Shown here one piece after another: positions 45,081 to 56,400 of a stretch of DNA of 64,000 bases (position 1 is the first letter of the stretch; each line of letters begins with the position of its first letter). The position numbers were made by a program, and so were the translations under genes. The stretch is from Yamagishiella unicocca (taxonomy: Eukaryota; Chlorophyta; Chlorophyceae; Chlamydomonadales; Volvocaceae), in NCBI GenBank assembly GCA_003116995.1, contig BDSL01000073.1:248001-312000 (forward strand), written 5' to 3'. Under the pieces are notes generated by a model, which did no database searches, had not been told where the DNA came from, and saw only the letters and a program-made list of their open reading frames with translations.

Positions 45081-45702
45081 ACTTCAGTAACAGTCACTAC
45101 TACTTCAGTGGGGGTTAAGGAGCCGCCTCGATGACGGCCGTTTTGGCAGGGGTGTGTGGTGCCTGCTGTAAGTGCGCAGGCGGTGAACGGCGTGAGGGCA
45201 AGAGATTGCACTTGGGTAGTCCGGGACGGCGGCACGCGGTGCCTCCGCGTACGTGGGGCCACTACCGCTGTATCGATCTGCTGTGCTGGGAAGTGGCTGG
45301 TACCTGTCTGGTTATCGGCAGATGATGCTAGTCACGTCTGTCACATGGTGTCGTGAGGTGATTTTGTAAGGGTTATTGAGCCCGACGTCTGAAGGGCCCA
45401 AACTCACGAATAATTTAGGTAGCAGTAACTGTTACAGATAGGTATGCTGCGGACCGGGTGGGGTGCTGTCGGGGCGACTCACCCCTTCCTCCCTCCGTGT
45501 GTTTGGTGGCCGCTTGCAGCGCGCTGGCTGAACCCTGCTGGCTGCCCTGGAGGGTCTGTGCATACATGGCCTCCCCTGCTTGTGCTCTTCGTGGGCCGCT
45601 TGTCCGCCTGCTGTCTGGTGCCTTCTGGGCCCGGAGCCGTTTTTGTTTTTCTCCTGCGCCGCCTATCTAGCTGGTGCCCTGGGCCACCGCGGGTGTTTGT
45701 CC

Positions 45703-45872
45703 CCAGCCCGTGGGTCCGGGCTGCTGGCCCGTGGGTCCGGGCTGCTGGTCCGTGGGTCCGGGCTGCTGGCCCGTGGGTCCGGGCTGCTGGCCCGTGGGTC
45801 CTGGCTGCTGGTCCGTGGGTCCGGGCTGCTGGCCCGTGGGTCCGGGCTGCTGGCCCGTCGGGCCGGGCTCAC
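45703..45872 (-). repeat. 21-bp minisatellite in opposite orientation, ~8 copies
   Basis: Unit CCGTGGGTCCGGGCTGCTGG, the reverse complement of the array at 43955-45080, about 620 bp away. Together they form a large imperfect inverted repeat. Confidence 0.93.
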
Positions 45873-47774
45873 TTTTCGAACGCAGCGCCGGCCCTACCCG
45901 ACACCACAACACCCACGACCTCGCAACACAGCATCACGTGTCCCGTGTTTGCTTTGTCTCATCCAAACACCCGTACATCGAGGCACGCCGCGTGTGTCGT
46001 ACCCCAACCACCATACATCACGTTCGGTCAGACGCCCTACCGCTCCGTTCCGCTTCCTCGACCCAGCCACCCAGGAACTTTAGTGCGTCCTTAGCCACTC
46101 ATTCACACCGTCGCTTGCTCACACATACAGTTGGTGCAGTTGCTACGAGCTCGCGCACCCCGGCATCCCGAACACGCCAGCAACAAGCAAGGCCCCGCAC
46201 GCACCAACACTGCGTCCCCCAGCAACACCCCCCGGCACCGCCAGCGGCGGCATGTCTTCTGCAGTGCTGTTCCGACGACTGGAGAGGGACGGGAAGAGCA
46301 TAACGACGCGGCCGAAGCCGCTCGCTCCGTGATGTGAACCCCGGGAGCTTGGGAAGAACGGAAACCTAAAGAAGCGCACCCGAGAACAGCCCGAACAGCA
46401 AGAGCATGCACGTGTTGGGGGTGCACTGTTCCAGGCCTACAAGTGGCGGGTACGTAATCTAGAGATTAACGCACATAAGTTAGGGATTGTCTATCCCAGG
46501 ATTTGAGATGCACATAAGTTAGGGATTGCGTGCGACCCCTCCTGCAGCTCCCGAAAACCCTCAAAGCGGCGCTGTACGGGCGCTGTACGGGCGCTGTACG
46601 AGCTCTCCTGCAACCCCAACCAGGCAGAAACGGCACGGCATACAGCTGAGCACATACGCGTCAGATGGGGCCGATTTGCAGGTTTGACGGAATCGTGTCT
46701 CGTGTATGTAGACCAAGGTGACCACCGCAGTGAAGTATCGCGTCAATCGCCACACGGCTTAGACCTGCTGCAGAGACCTGCTGCTGGCTTGTTTCTAATC
46801 CTTGCGCGCCACTGGTAGACTAAAACATGTGGCAAAGCGCCAGGGCAACGCTCAGCCGTTCGCCTCATAGTTACTGGAAACAGGTTTTAGGGTGTGCGGC
46901 TTCGTTTAAAAGGGCAAATAAGGTACGAAGGCGCAAGGGTTATCTGTGTACGTACCTAGACGCAGGAGCAGCACAGCGTTCCGTTCCTGGTTGCGTGCTA
47001 GTTGCGATGCTGCTGTGGCTCATGCACACAGGGTTACCACCGATGGGACTGATGAGTCGGATACAGAGCCCCTGCCTGCTGCGTGTCGGTAGGGGCGTGT
47101 AGGGGCCGTATCGCACGGGCCTTAGCACGCCATCGCCGGGCCATATATATCCACAAATTCCCCAGATAGTAAACCCAAGTTCCATGGAATGCGCATTCAA
47201 ACGCGTGTCGGAATCGATTCGCCGATAAAGTCGCCCTCATCCTTTTCCTAAGTTGTATAACTGGGTCTTCTATGGGCCCCTGTTTGCCAGCGAGCACTAC
47301 TAGGCCCCCCAGTCCCCTTCTACGCTGGGTAAAGCTGCAGCTGACGCCTGAACGCGTGCTCATCCTTTGAGCTATAACGCTGAAAATGATAGCCCCGTCG
47401 TGGGCGCGGCGAGTCGTTGTATTTGCCTCCTAAGCATCTCATCCGGAACCCCCGCCTGTCCTGGTTTTGCCCGGCATCTTTGTGGTTTACGAGGCTTTCT
47501 TTTACCCTAAAAGCGCTTTTACCCTAAAAGCGTCCGTTCGGTTCAGCCCCGGCTCTCGTATGGTGAGGCCACGGCCACGGGCCCTCTTCATGTGACCGGC
47601 CTCGAGGATGTTTTTGGTATAGTGTATTATTACGTACTTATTCGCCACTTCGTGCTTGGTGACGTAACGTAGGACCTGGCGCAACTCGTATTTGGTCACG
47701 CTATAATAACTAACGTTGGATTCGTACTTTCGCGTGGTAACTCAGTACAGGAGATTGCGTATTTATTAATAATA

Positions 47775-48120
47775 CGTTACAGTGTCCTGACGCCTGGGCG
47801 AACCCAGGACAAGACGAAGAGGGACCCATTCCGGACCTTACCTTACGACAGAGGGTGGGCATCCCCCCTGGATTAGTTTAGGCGTCGGTCACGTTGGCGT
47901 ATTAGGATTAGCAACCTGAGTATTGGAACGGCCGCCCCGGCTTATTAAGATCGCTGACCTGCGGATTGGAAACCGCCCTTGGATTAGAAAATGACTTATC
48001 CGCTGTGACCGCCGGATAAGTGGATTAGTGCCTCATGCCCACCCTCTGCTTACGACAGCCAGGGCTGAACCCAGCAGACGCCCCCGATGGCACAGGCAAG
48101 CCTTGAAACGCACAATAAAC
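47775..48120 (+). repeat. Degenerate dispersed repeat, copy 3
   Basis: GTTACAGTGTCCTGACGCCT, GGGCGAACCCAGGACAAGAC, later CCAGGGCTGAACCCAGCAGA and CAGGCAAGCCTTGAAACGCA. Confidence 0.6.
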
Positions 48121-48892
48121 GCCAGGCAGAACGAGGAGAAGAGGGGGGGGGGCAGGAAAACAAAGTCATACCTGACGACAAGCCAGCAGCGCTAGCTAGC
48201 AGCCAACAGCCCGGCCGGCGCGCCTAATTGCACCATCCGCCCGCAAAAGAGCGCCCCACCCAAGCAACCGGCCAGCAAAGAGAACTTCAGCACGGCGGTC
48301 AGTCCCAACAACCAAGGCCACGAGGACGGGGACGACAAAAAAACCGGGCAGACGGCGCCCCAGGCACACCCACCACGGTCGGTCACAGGGGACAGACACA
48401 ACAAGGCGCACCAACGAGGTGCACCCACCCGCACGCGGGAGCATGCAACGCAAAATGCAAACAGCCACCGGCCCACAAGGCACCAGGAAGGCAAGACAAG
48501 CGGCCCACGACGAGCAGGAGGCAGGCACCGCTCATCAGGTCCTTGCAGCCAGAAGTCAACCCGCGCACCGCAAGCGAGCCCCATCCACCCAAAGAAACGG
48601 TTGGGCTCTCCTACAGCAACCCACCTGGCCCGCGGTGCACCTCGACCTCATGACCAAACGGAGAAGGGCCGACCCAACCAAACATATGTGCGGCATTACA
48701 GCAAAAGTAAGGATAATGCACGGGGGTTCCAATGGAGACCGGCAAAATGCCACACGCACCCCGCCCACAACCAACCAACATGTCGCAGGCCGTGCTCATA
48801 AGTTCCGGCTCCAGTCGTGGAAAACCAGCATACCTTGGGCCCCTGTCACCTTGGCTTACAAACGATTCGCTTCGAATATTACGACTCTTACA

Positions 48893-49050
48893 GTATATCG
48901 ATCCTCAAGCCCGGGCAGAACCAAGACAAGAAGAGGGCCCCATGTCCACCCTATGAGAGCCGGAGTTGAAACTGCTGGCTGGAACAAGGAGCAGACGCCC
49001 GAAGGACACAGAAAAGCCTAGAACGGCACAGGGCCGCCACCCTGCCCAAA
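48893..49050 (+). repeat. Degenerate dispersed repeat, copy 4
   Basis: ATCGATCCTCAAGCCCGGGC, AGAACCAAGACAAGAAG, GAGAGCCGGAGTTGAA, CAGACGCCCGAAGGACACAG. Confidence 0.6.
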
Positions 49051-50333
49051 CAACAGCCACGACCCGACAACCATAGCGAACCGATTTAACAGGGTTCCTC
49101 TGTTTGGACTGCCATAGCTATGCGCGAATTTCCAGCGAGTCAAGTACTCTAGGGTAAATTTATGTCGTATCCCCATAGTTTTTTTATTGGTAGGGTTAGG
49201 ATAAGGATATTGCCCACCCAATCTCCGATGCAATAATAAAGAAACTGGGCATGCGAGCAACTGAGTTCTTTCATGTGCGACTATTATGACTTGGAAAGAC
49301 ACACAGAGTATATTGTCGAGTTCAAAGCCTTACACTATTTGGGAGCCTAAAAGCTGCTGCCATAGCTTGCTTTTGGCTGTTAGTACGCGGCGGAGAGAAT
49401 TGACATGAATTCGGGCTTTCGATTCGAGAACTTTCCAGAATGGCGGGCGGTGTCTTACTCCGCTTGGACACGCGTACACCCAGTCACTCAGAAACAATCT
49501 ATAACCCACTGAGAGTGGAGAAACAAAAACGTTCAATTATGAAAGGGCGACACGAAACCCAACGTAAACCCGTCAACTGGAAATAGCTCGCTCGTCCACG
49601 CATCCAGAAACCACGCGATCGATATCTGTAACCAATGCCCGAAGGAGGACAATGGAACGACATGACGATAAACTGGCGTGACAGCCTCGCTTATGCATGC
49701 ATGCATGACACGCACGCATCCGAAGTGCTGACCACCCAGGACACTGCTGGTATACACTTATGCACGCGCCCTCCATGATACCGCCCGCCGCTCTCCCGCT
49801 TGCTCTACGTATACCTTCACTAATGACCGTAAACAAAATTCATATGGCCAACACGAAATGCAGCCATACGAGCGAGACGACTCGATTCTATTATTTTGCC
49901 GGACAGACTGAGGCGCTATGCTGTACTATGAGTTGAACATGTTGTCCGTAAACGCCTCTTCTTCTTACAAAAAAACTCATGCAACACCAGCGAGCAACTA
50001 GCCTGTTCATTCTTCATCTTACCGCGGTGCCCGCCAGGCCAAGTTCGTCGACAACCTGATTCCCCTTATGGTCTGTAAGTTTAATATATGAAACTCAATG
50101 CACTTCTGCCCTGAATTTCACATCGTTAATTGCAATCAGCACCAGTTGCGACAGACGCTGTACAGCACCGGAACATCCATAATATTCCATGACAAGTCGA
50201 CATACATCTATCCATTTAGATGTTTGACATATAATTCTTACTCTCGCTTCTCGCATTTGCCCTCCGTACCACTCCGAGACCAAGGGTGTACGTACTACAT
50301 ACGAGCGTGTCGTCCGGTTCACTTCCAGCCTTG

Positions 50334-50342
50334 TATAAGATA
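50334..50342 (+). promoter_or_regulatory. Candidate TATA box of the PAN/CBM gene
   Basis: TATAAGATA lies about 75 bases before the ATG at 50415, leaving room for a short 5' UTR. The surrounding DNA is AT-rich, so a chance match is possible. Confidence 0.3.
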
Positions 50343-50414
50343 CAGCGCACTATTAATAGGAATCAGTCGAGACTAGAGATGATTTGTACGTAAGAGGAAA
50401 CGTCATCCTTCGCA

Positions 50415-53400
50415 ATGGAGCTCTACGGCTCAAGAATGGCTTGTCGGCGTCTTTTGCTTTCCGGAATTGCAGCAGTTATGGCACTCATGTCAGTGATGGT
50501 GCAGACGGAGGCCGATGTAACCACTCTTGGTCTGACTGCCGCTGGCTCTGCGCGAGACAAGCATAACGGCGTTCTTGAAGCAGTTGTCGACGACACCAAT
50601 GGCTACCAGTCATCTGAAGTATTTGGGGTTATTGGTCCTTTCACCTCCAGTGCCGCAACCAGCAGACATCTGCAACAAAGCGGTGCGTTTTGTTCGGCCG
50701 CGCTACCTGCTGCACGCTTCATGGTCGGTAGCGGAGTAGCACACGTAGATATGCGTACTTCGTATGTTTGAAATATCTGGAAAACGGTCGCGCAAGTGGA
50801 GGTAGGGACGGCTCACTTAGTACATTATGGATGCATGGTAGGTTTCACACGATTCGATTTTGGTGCCGCACTGAGCTTACGTTCTTGCCTGATCGATCTG
50901 GCTTGATTGTTCCCCTTCCCTCGAACCGCGCATACGTCATGCCCGAACACGGCACGCGCGATATGTCTGCAGTGGAAAAAGTAACTCATTCGCATCACGC
51001 ACGCAGCAGGCGGGCATCGATGCAAGCTAGGAAAATAAGACGCATCCCTTATATATGTTCAAAAATCCTAGCATTTCTTTGTGCTTGCAATTTCGCGCTT
51101 TCGTTTTTTCTGTGATAGATGTAAGTGATCGATGGATGGATGCCATCTTGGTTGTGTTCCTTCATTCGCTTACGTACACTACTACGGCATGTGTACGTAC
51201 ATATGCATGCATGTTTGGAACACCAAATGCATACACGTACGGTCCCCAGCTGCGTGCCACAGTTACAAGCCACGGCCCCTTGCGAACATGAATACATTTA
51301 GCTTCGTCCTGTCTCGCTGGTCCACCTGCCTTCTCATCCACCTTGGATAGCTTCTCATCCATCCGTCCATCCGTCCACCTTCTGGTCCACCTTCTGCGTG
51401 ATCCACCTTGGTTCTGATCCAGACACGCATACATGCACCCAAGGCTTCCATACTGCCCTCGTTATCATATATGATTGTGTTGATGTGTATGTGTACGTAG
51501 TAGTAATCGTTACAGTGGGTATGTGCTGCAGGCAGCACCTGCCTTGACAGCTCGCCACAGATCGGTGTTAATGCTACCAGCACTGGTGGTTGCGATCCGG
51601 CCTGGCTGACCGGTTACAAGACCACCGACATCATATGTGGGGGCAACAGCTACATCACGGACGTCAAATACGTCATGGGCCAAGCATGGGGCATGTACAT
51701 GGGCGTGGTGCAGGTAGGGTGGGGGCTGCCGTGGTCCTTCCTTTGGGCCCATGGGAGGTAGTTGTTCATAACGGTACTTATATGTGAGTCGCTCGCTCGA
51801 ACATATAGGTTCTAGGTACGTACGTATGTGGCTAGCGGGAATCATTCGGCATTGTGGCATAAGGCATGCATCGCTGGACCTTGCTTTCATCCGGTCAGCT
51901 GCTGCGTGATGACCCGAACGATTATAAATAACGTCACAAAATGCGAAAACCCCGTCCGTTACGTAGTATTATTCGATCTGCTGCTTCATTCGATCTGTTG
52001 CTTATTACTATGTCAAAAGGAGAAAAGCTGCTGCGTGTAAGCTTTAATTTAGATATGTTTGTTTCTAGGGAGTGAGATGTCGTCAGGGCTCTGGTGTGAG
52101 AGACGTGCAGAGACACACATACAGGCAATGTTGGATCTGCTGATGGTCTGTGCATGTATGGGATCAGCAGCAGGCAGGATAGATAGATCCAAACCTGCAT
52201 ATATATACTGCATCCACCCCATCCAGCCACGCACCATCCAGCATCAGGGACTCGGCCCAAGATAGACCTCCTGCTGTTGGCCCTTATATAGCGCACGTGA
52301 CCTGCCAATTGAGCTACGATTATGTGTGTGCTTTTATATTGTAGGTGACGCTTACCTGTAGCGACGGCACCACCATTGGTCCTTTGCCGTCCACCGTGCA
52401 CAGTTCGGTCCCAGGTATGTTCGTCCGCCTATGGTTTTGAGCGTATAGGATGCCAAGATAGGTAGGCATACATATAATAATGATACGTGTAACATTAACG
52501 GCAATAATTAAAACGGTACATGTATAGGATATTAATGCTCCTACGTACTGTATTGTGTGGTCGTACATCATTATTATTTAGGGCTTTTGGTGTGTTAGGG
52601 TTTCTGCCTCAGCTGTATTGGCCACTAATACGTACGCACTGCGTGCTTTTCCTGAGCTATAAGTATGCGGGTAATTTACGCTTTATTATTAAGAACCCGC
52701 CGCCGTTATAAATGGGCAAACATTGCCTGTATGTGTGTATGCGAATAAGTATCGCAGTTAAGTTACATAATCCTTCACCAAAGCATCCCCACATACTCAC
52801 GCACGCACGAACGCACATTCGGTATTGCCACAACCAAGTAAGCAAGCAATCAACTTACTTACCGATCGAGCGAGGTGTGCAATCGTCGCTGTGTTCATAT
52901 TCGTATTACCTGTATTCATTCACCACAGGGTTGACTCTCAAAACCGTCTATTACAATTCGGCGGACGGCTTCCAGACAGTCACCGGGTATTTGGGCTGCC
53001 ACACGGATGAGCTGGTGTGGAACCCGGTAAAACCGGCTTCAGTCACTACGACGGTGTCGCTTTCTTGCTCAACCAGCGGCCGTCTCAGCCAAGTGCGCCT
53101 TGGGACTGGCATCTTCGTCAATAGCTGGCGCTTTTGCTGCAAAGTTCCAGGTTCGTAAGACTATTTGTTATATATGGGCTCGCACGTTCGATAGCTAGCC
53201 GGTTTCAAGAGGGAAATATATATACGCGTAATTGCACCGCCGTTGACCACCGCCACCGCGGCAGCAGCAGCCCATAATTGCAGCAGGCAGCAGGCGACAA
53301 GCAATTTACTCGGAACATATACAGCAAAAAATAGAGCTAAATGAAGGGAACAGCAAATAATTATGCCTTCTGCGTGTCCCGATAGTATTAACGTACTATT

Positions 53401-56400
53401 CACATGCTTGCTTGCTTAGGGGTTACGTAGGGCTTGAGGCTTAGTGTCCAGTGATTGATGAGGCGTTGTCTCCTGTGTGTTCGGACGTCCTTGTGCGTAT
53501 ATATTTGGTAGACAAGGTATGTGCATACATACCGTATATCATAATATAATAAGCAATCAATATGCAGGCATACATTGCTTTACTTGCTTGTCGACTGCTG
53601 GATCCCTTATTTGGCTGACCAAATACAGGCAGACCTATCATTTTTTAGTTCGTGTGGAATGTAATATGACAGCGACGTTCACGTACCTTCGTTTCTATAC
53701 CTTCATGTATATATGTATGCAGTGCGCCCTCCACCTCCATCTCCGTCACCACCATCGCCGCCACCATCCCCACAAGCAACAGGTGTGTACCATACGTACA
53801 CGGATCAAATGAAATCTCACAAGCAATAAGCAGATGTGTTCCTGTACTGAATGATGAGGATAGGCAGGCGCGCGCAGGTTGCATATGTACCGCAGCATCG
53901 GTCGTCTGGCCTTTCACTCAGCAGGGATTGAACGAGTGAAGGTACAAGATATAACCGTTATATGTATATCCCATTCATCCGTCCGGGGAATGCGTATTCG
54001 CACGGCTGTTCGCAGTCAACAAATAGTTGGGTGCCCCTTTCGTTGCATGCCAACACGCACCCTACAACTGAAATCTTTCTTGCTACGTACATACGTACCG
54101 GTTTTTATGCAGCAGTCTGCCAACAGGTCGACGGGTACATCGTAAAACCCGATATCGACCACCCTTTCGACGACATTGCCTACGCTGGCCGAGACATGAT
54201 AGCTGCTTCTAACCTGTGTAACTCCAACGCAAGCTGCAAAGGCTTCAACAGCGATGGATGGATCAAGAAAATTGTTTCGCCAACCGTGGCGTCAAGAGGC
54301 ATGTGCCTCTACACCAAGATTGCAACATGTACGTACGTCCTATATGTAAATGTCGTTCGTTTCGTAGTGTACATATACGTAGCGTATCCTTCCATGCGTA
54401 TGCATGATACGCTATGTTTTGTGCACGCACATACATCAACCGACCGATGCGCATCCTATACGGCACGTTGCTACCTATCATACATACGCGCACCGCTGCC
54501 GCTGATGGGTAAAATATATGATATAATACCCTACGGAACGGCTATATGCATGGATGTCGGAATTAAACTACGTACTGGCTGGACAGATTACCTACATACG
54601 AAGCTTGCGAAGATGAGCCACACAGACTTACTTCCAACGATTTAAGTAATGGCGTCACGGAGCCTCCATGTTGCTTGTTCCCGTTCAGCCTGTGCACAGA
54701 TTACTGGGTACACCGTCCAGGTTGATACCGACCGCAATGGAGACGACATTGCCTATGTCGGCGCCAATGCAGCAAGCCAATGCAGCGCAGATCCGAACTG
54801 CAAAGGCTTCAACAACCTGGGTTACATCAAGCGAAGTGTCAGGCCAACCATCACATCCAGATGTCTTTGCTTGTACACCAAGATTATTCCAACCGGTATG
54901 GTATGCAGGTTTTGGTGGTTGAGCTTTTGAGCATAATTAAGAGTTCCTTGCATGTATAGCGCGCAATTACGGTAATAACACTATTATTGCAAATAAACGG
55001 ATTACCGACTCGCCGTCCCCCGACTCTGTGTGTAAATGCTATCGGTCTCCCTTTATTCACTATATATCATACGTATAAGTCACCAAGCTGTATTGTATGC
55101 GAATGTCCTTCTTTATTATTATTTCGACCCTACTTTTAAGCATGAAGACGTACGTGCCCAGGTAATTGTTGTACTACTTATTTCGTCTACGCACCTGCAT
55201 GCATGTTCCTTTCATTTACCATACCAGCCAGTAATATTGTGCATAAATATCTGCTTGGGGCACGCAGGGTGTGTGTACATACATTCGTTAGTTTCATTTA
55301 CTGGAGAATACTAAACGATATTATGGCCAATCTTTGTGTACCGGTGTTTCCTCTTCGTTTCTGAGCATAAGCTTTCTCTTTCCTTATTCAATGCGCAAGA
55401 CTGATCCCAAACAAAGCCGACAAGCCTGAGCATTGATTTTTCCAATTCAACGTCTATCTATGTGCGCATTCGTGCACCAAAGCCAAGCCTACCTGCTGAT
55501 CAGCTGACGGTCCACGCACTACTGTCTACTACTGCTACTGCTGCTGCCGTCAATGTGATTGTCCCTCAGCAGCCAGAGAATACCCCGTCCCCCCCGCAAC
55601 CGCCTCCCTACCTGCAGTGTGCCCACAAGTTGTAGGGTACATCGCTACGCCCGACGTGGACCGCTCCGGTGATGATATCGGCAACTTCGGCGCCAGCGCT
55701 GCTAGTAGTTGTAATGCTGATCCAACGTGCAAAGGCTTCAACAGTAATGGCTGGATAAAGAGGAGCGTCTTACCCACTACTCCAGCCAGAGGCTCTTGTC
55801 TATACACCAAGAATGACACAACCGGTGTGTAATTTATTATTTAGTTCAACATTATTGCTGGTTCTGCTGGGGCTTGCTTGCCTGATGATGAATGGAAACG
55901 CAGCTGGCACTTGCTGGAAATATTTTACGAAAAGGAAAACTCGTCTCCTATGGGGTATTGTCGCTGTGTATGTATTGCATGCATGCAGCAGTAGGAACGT
56001 TCCCTCTCGATTCGTTATCGATCAACGTAAGCTACTGTATATACACACATGTACACGCACTGCATGCTGCCGTGCGCGTTCGCGTTCGCTCCAAAACACA
56101 AGCATTTCCCTTTTTTAACCCACACATACGTAATATATATGTATGTTCTTCCCTGAATGTACAGTAAAACCAATGTTTCCTTTCTCTATACACATACCAA
56201 ATAATGCAACATACGCGTTTTCCAGAAATGCAGTCGTAAAATGTATATACGTATCATCGTTCGCTATCTGTCCCCGTTGCAGTATGCGCACAAATCGCTG
56301 GATACACGGTTGCTCCTGATGTCGATCGGTGGGGTGACGACATCGGTAATTTTGGTAGCAATGCTGCTAGCCGATGCAACGCCAATTCAAGTTGCATGGG

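Larger units (their letters stand above)
42770..50414. other. Intergenic, repeat-rich interval
   Basis: About 7.6 kb between the divergent kinase and PAN/CBM genes. No spliced gene could be supported. It contains the two inverted minisatellite arrays and the degenerate repeat copies listed below. 45880-47770 and 49050-50300 hold nothing I recognise apart from short AT-rich and GTAC/CATG strings. Promoters of both genes should lie at its ends. Confidence 0.6.

Noticed and set aside
43949..45118. Long + strand frames of ~380 codons (PDPRASS, GPTGQQP repeats)
   Set aside because: Same minisatellite, overlapping each other; no gene-like flanks.
43574..45262. 562-codon open frame on the - strand with GCWPVGP repeats
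   Set aside because: It is the translation of a 21-bp minisatellite, and other frames on both strands are equally open. No splice or start context.
48192..48584. Hydrophobic 130-codon - strand frame, membrane-protein-like
   Set aside because: Lies in a degenerate repeat also present near 45570; no splice context or homology, and compositional bias explains the hydrophobicity.
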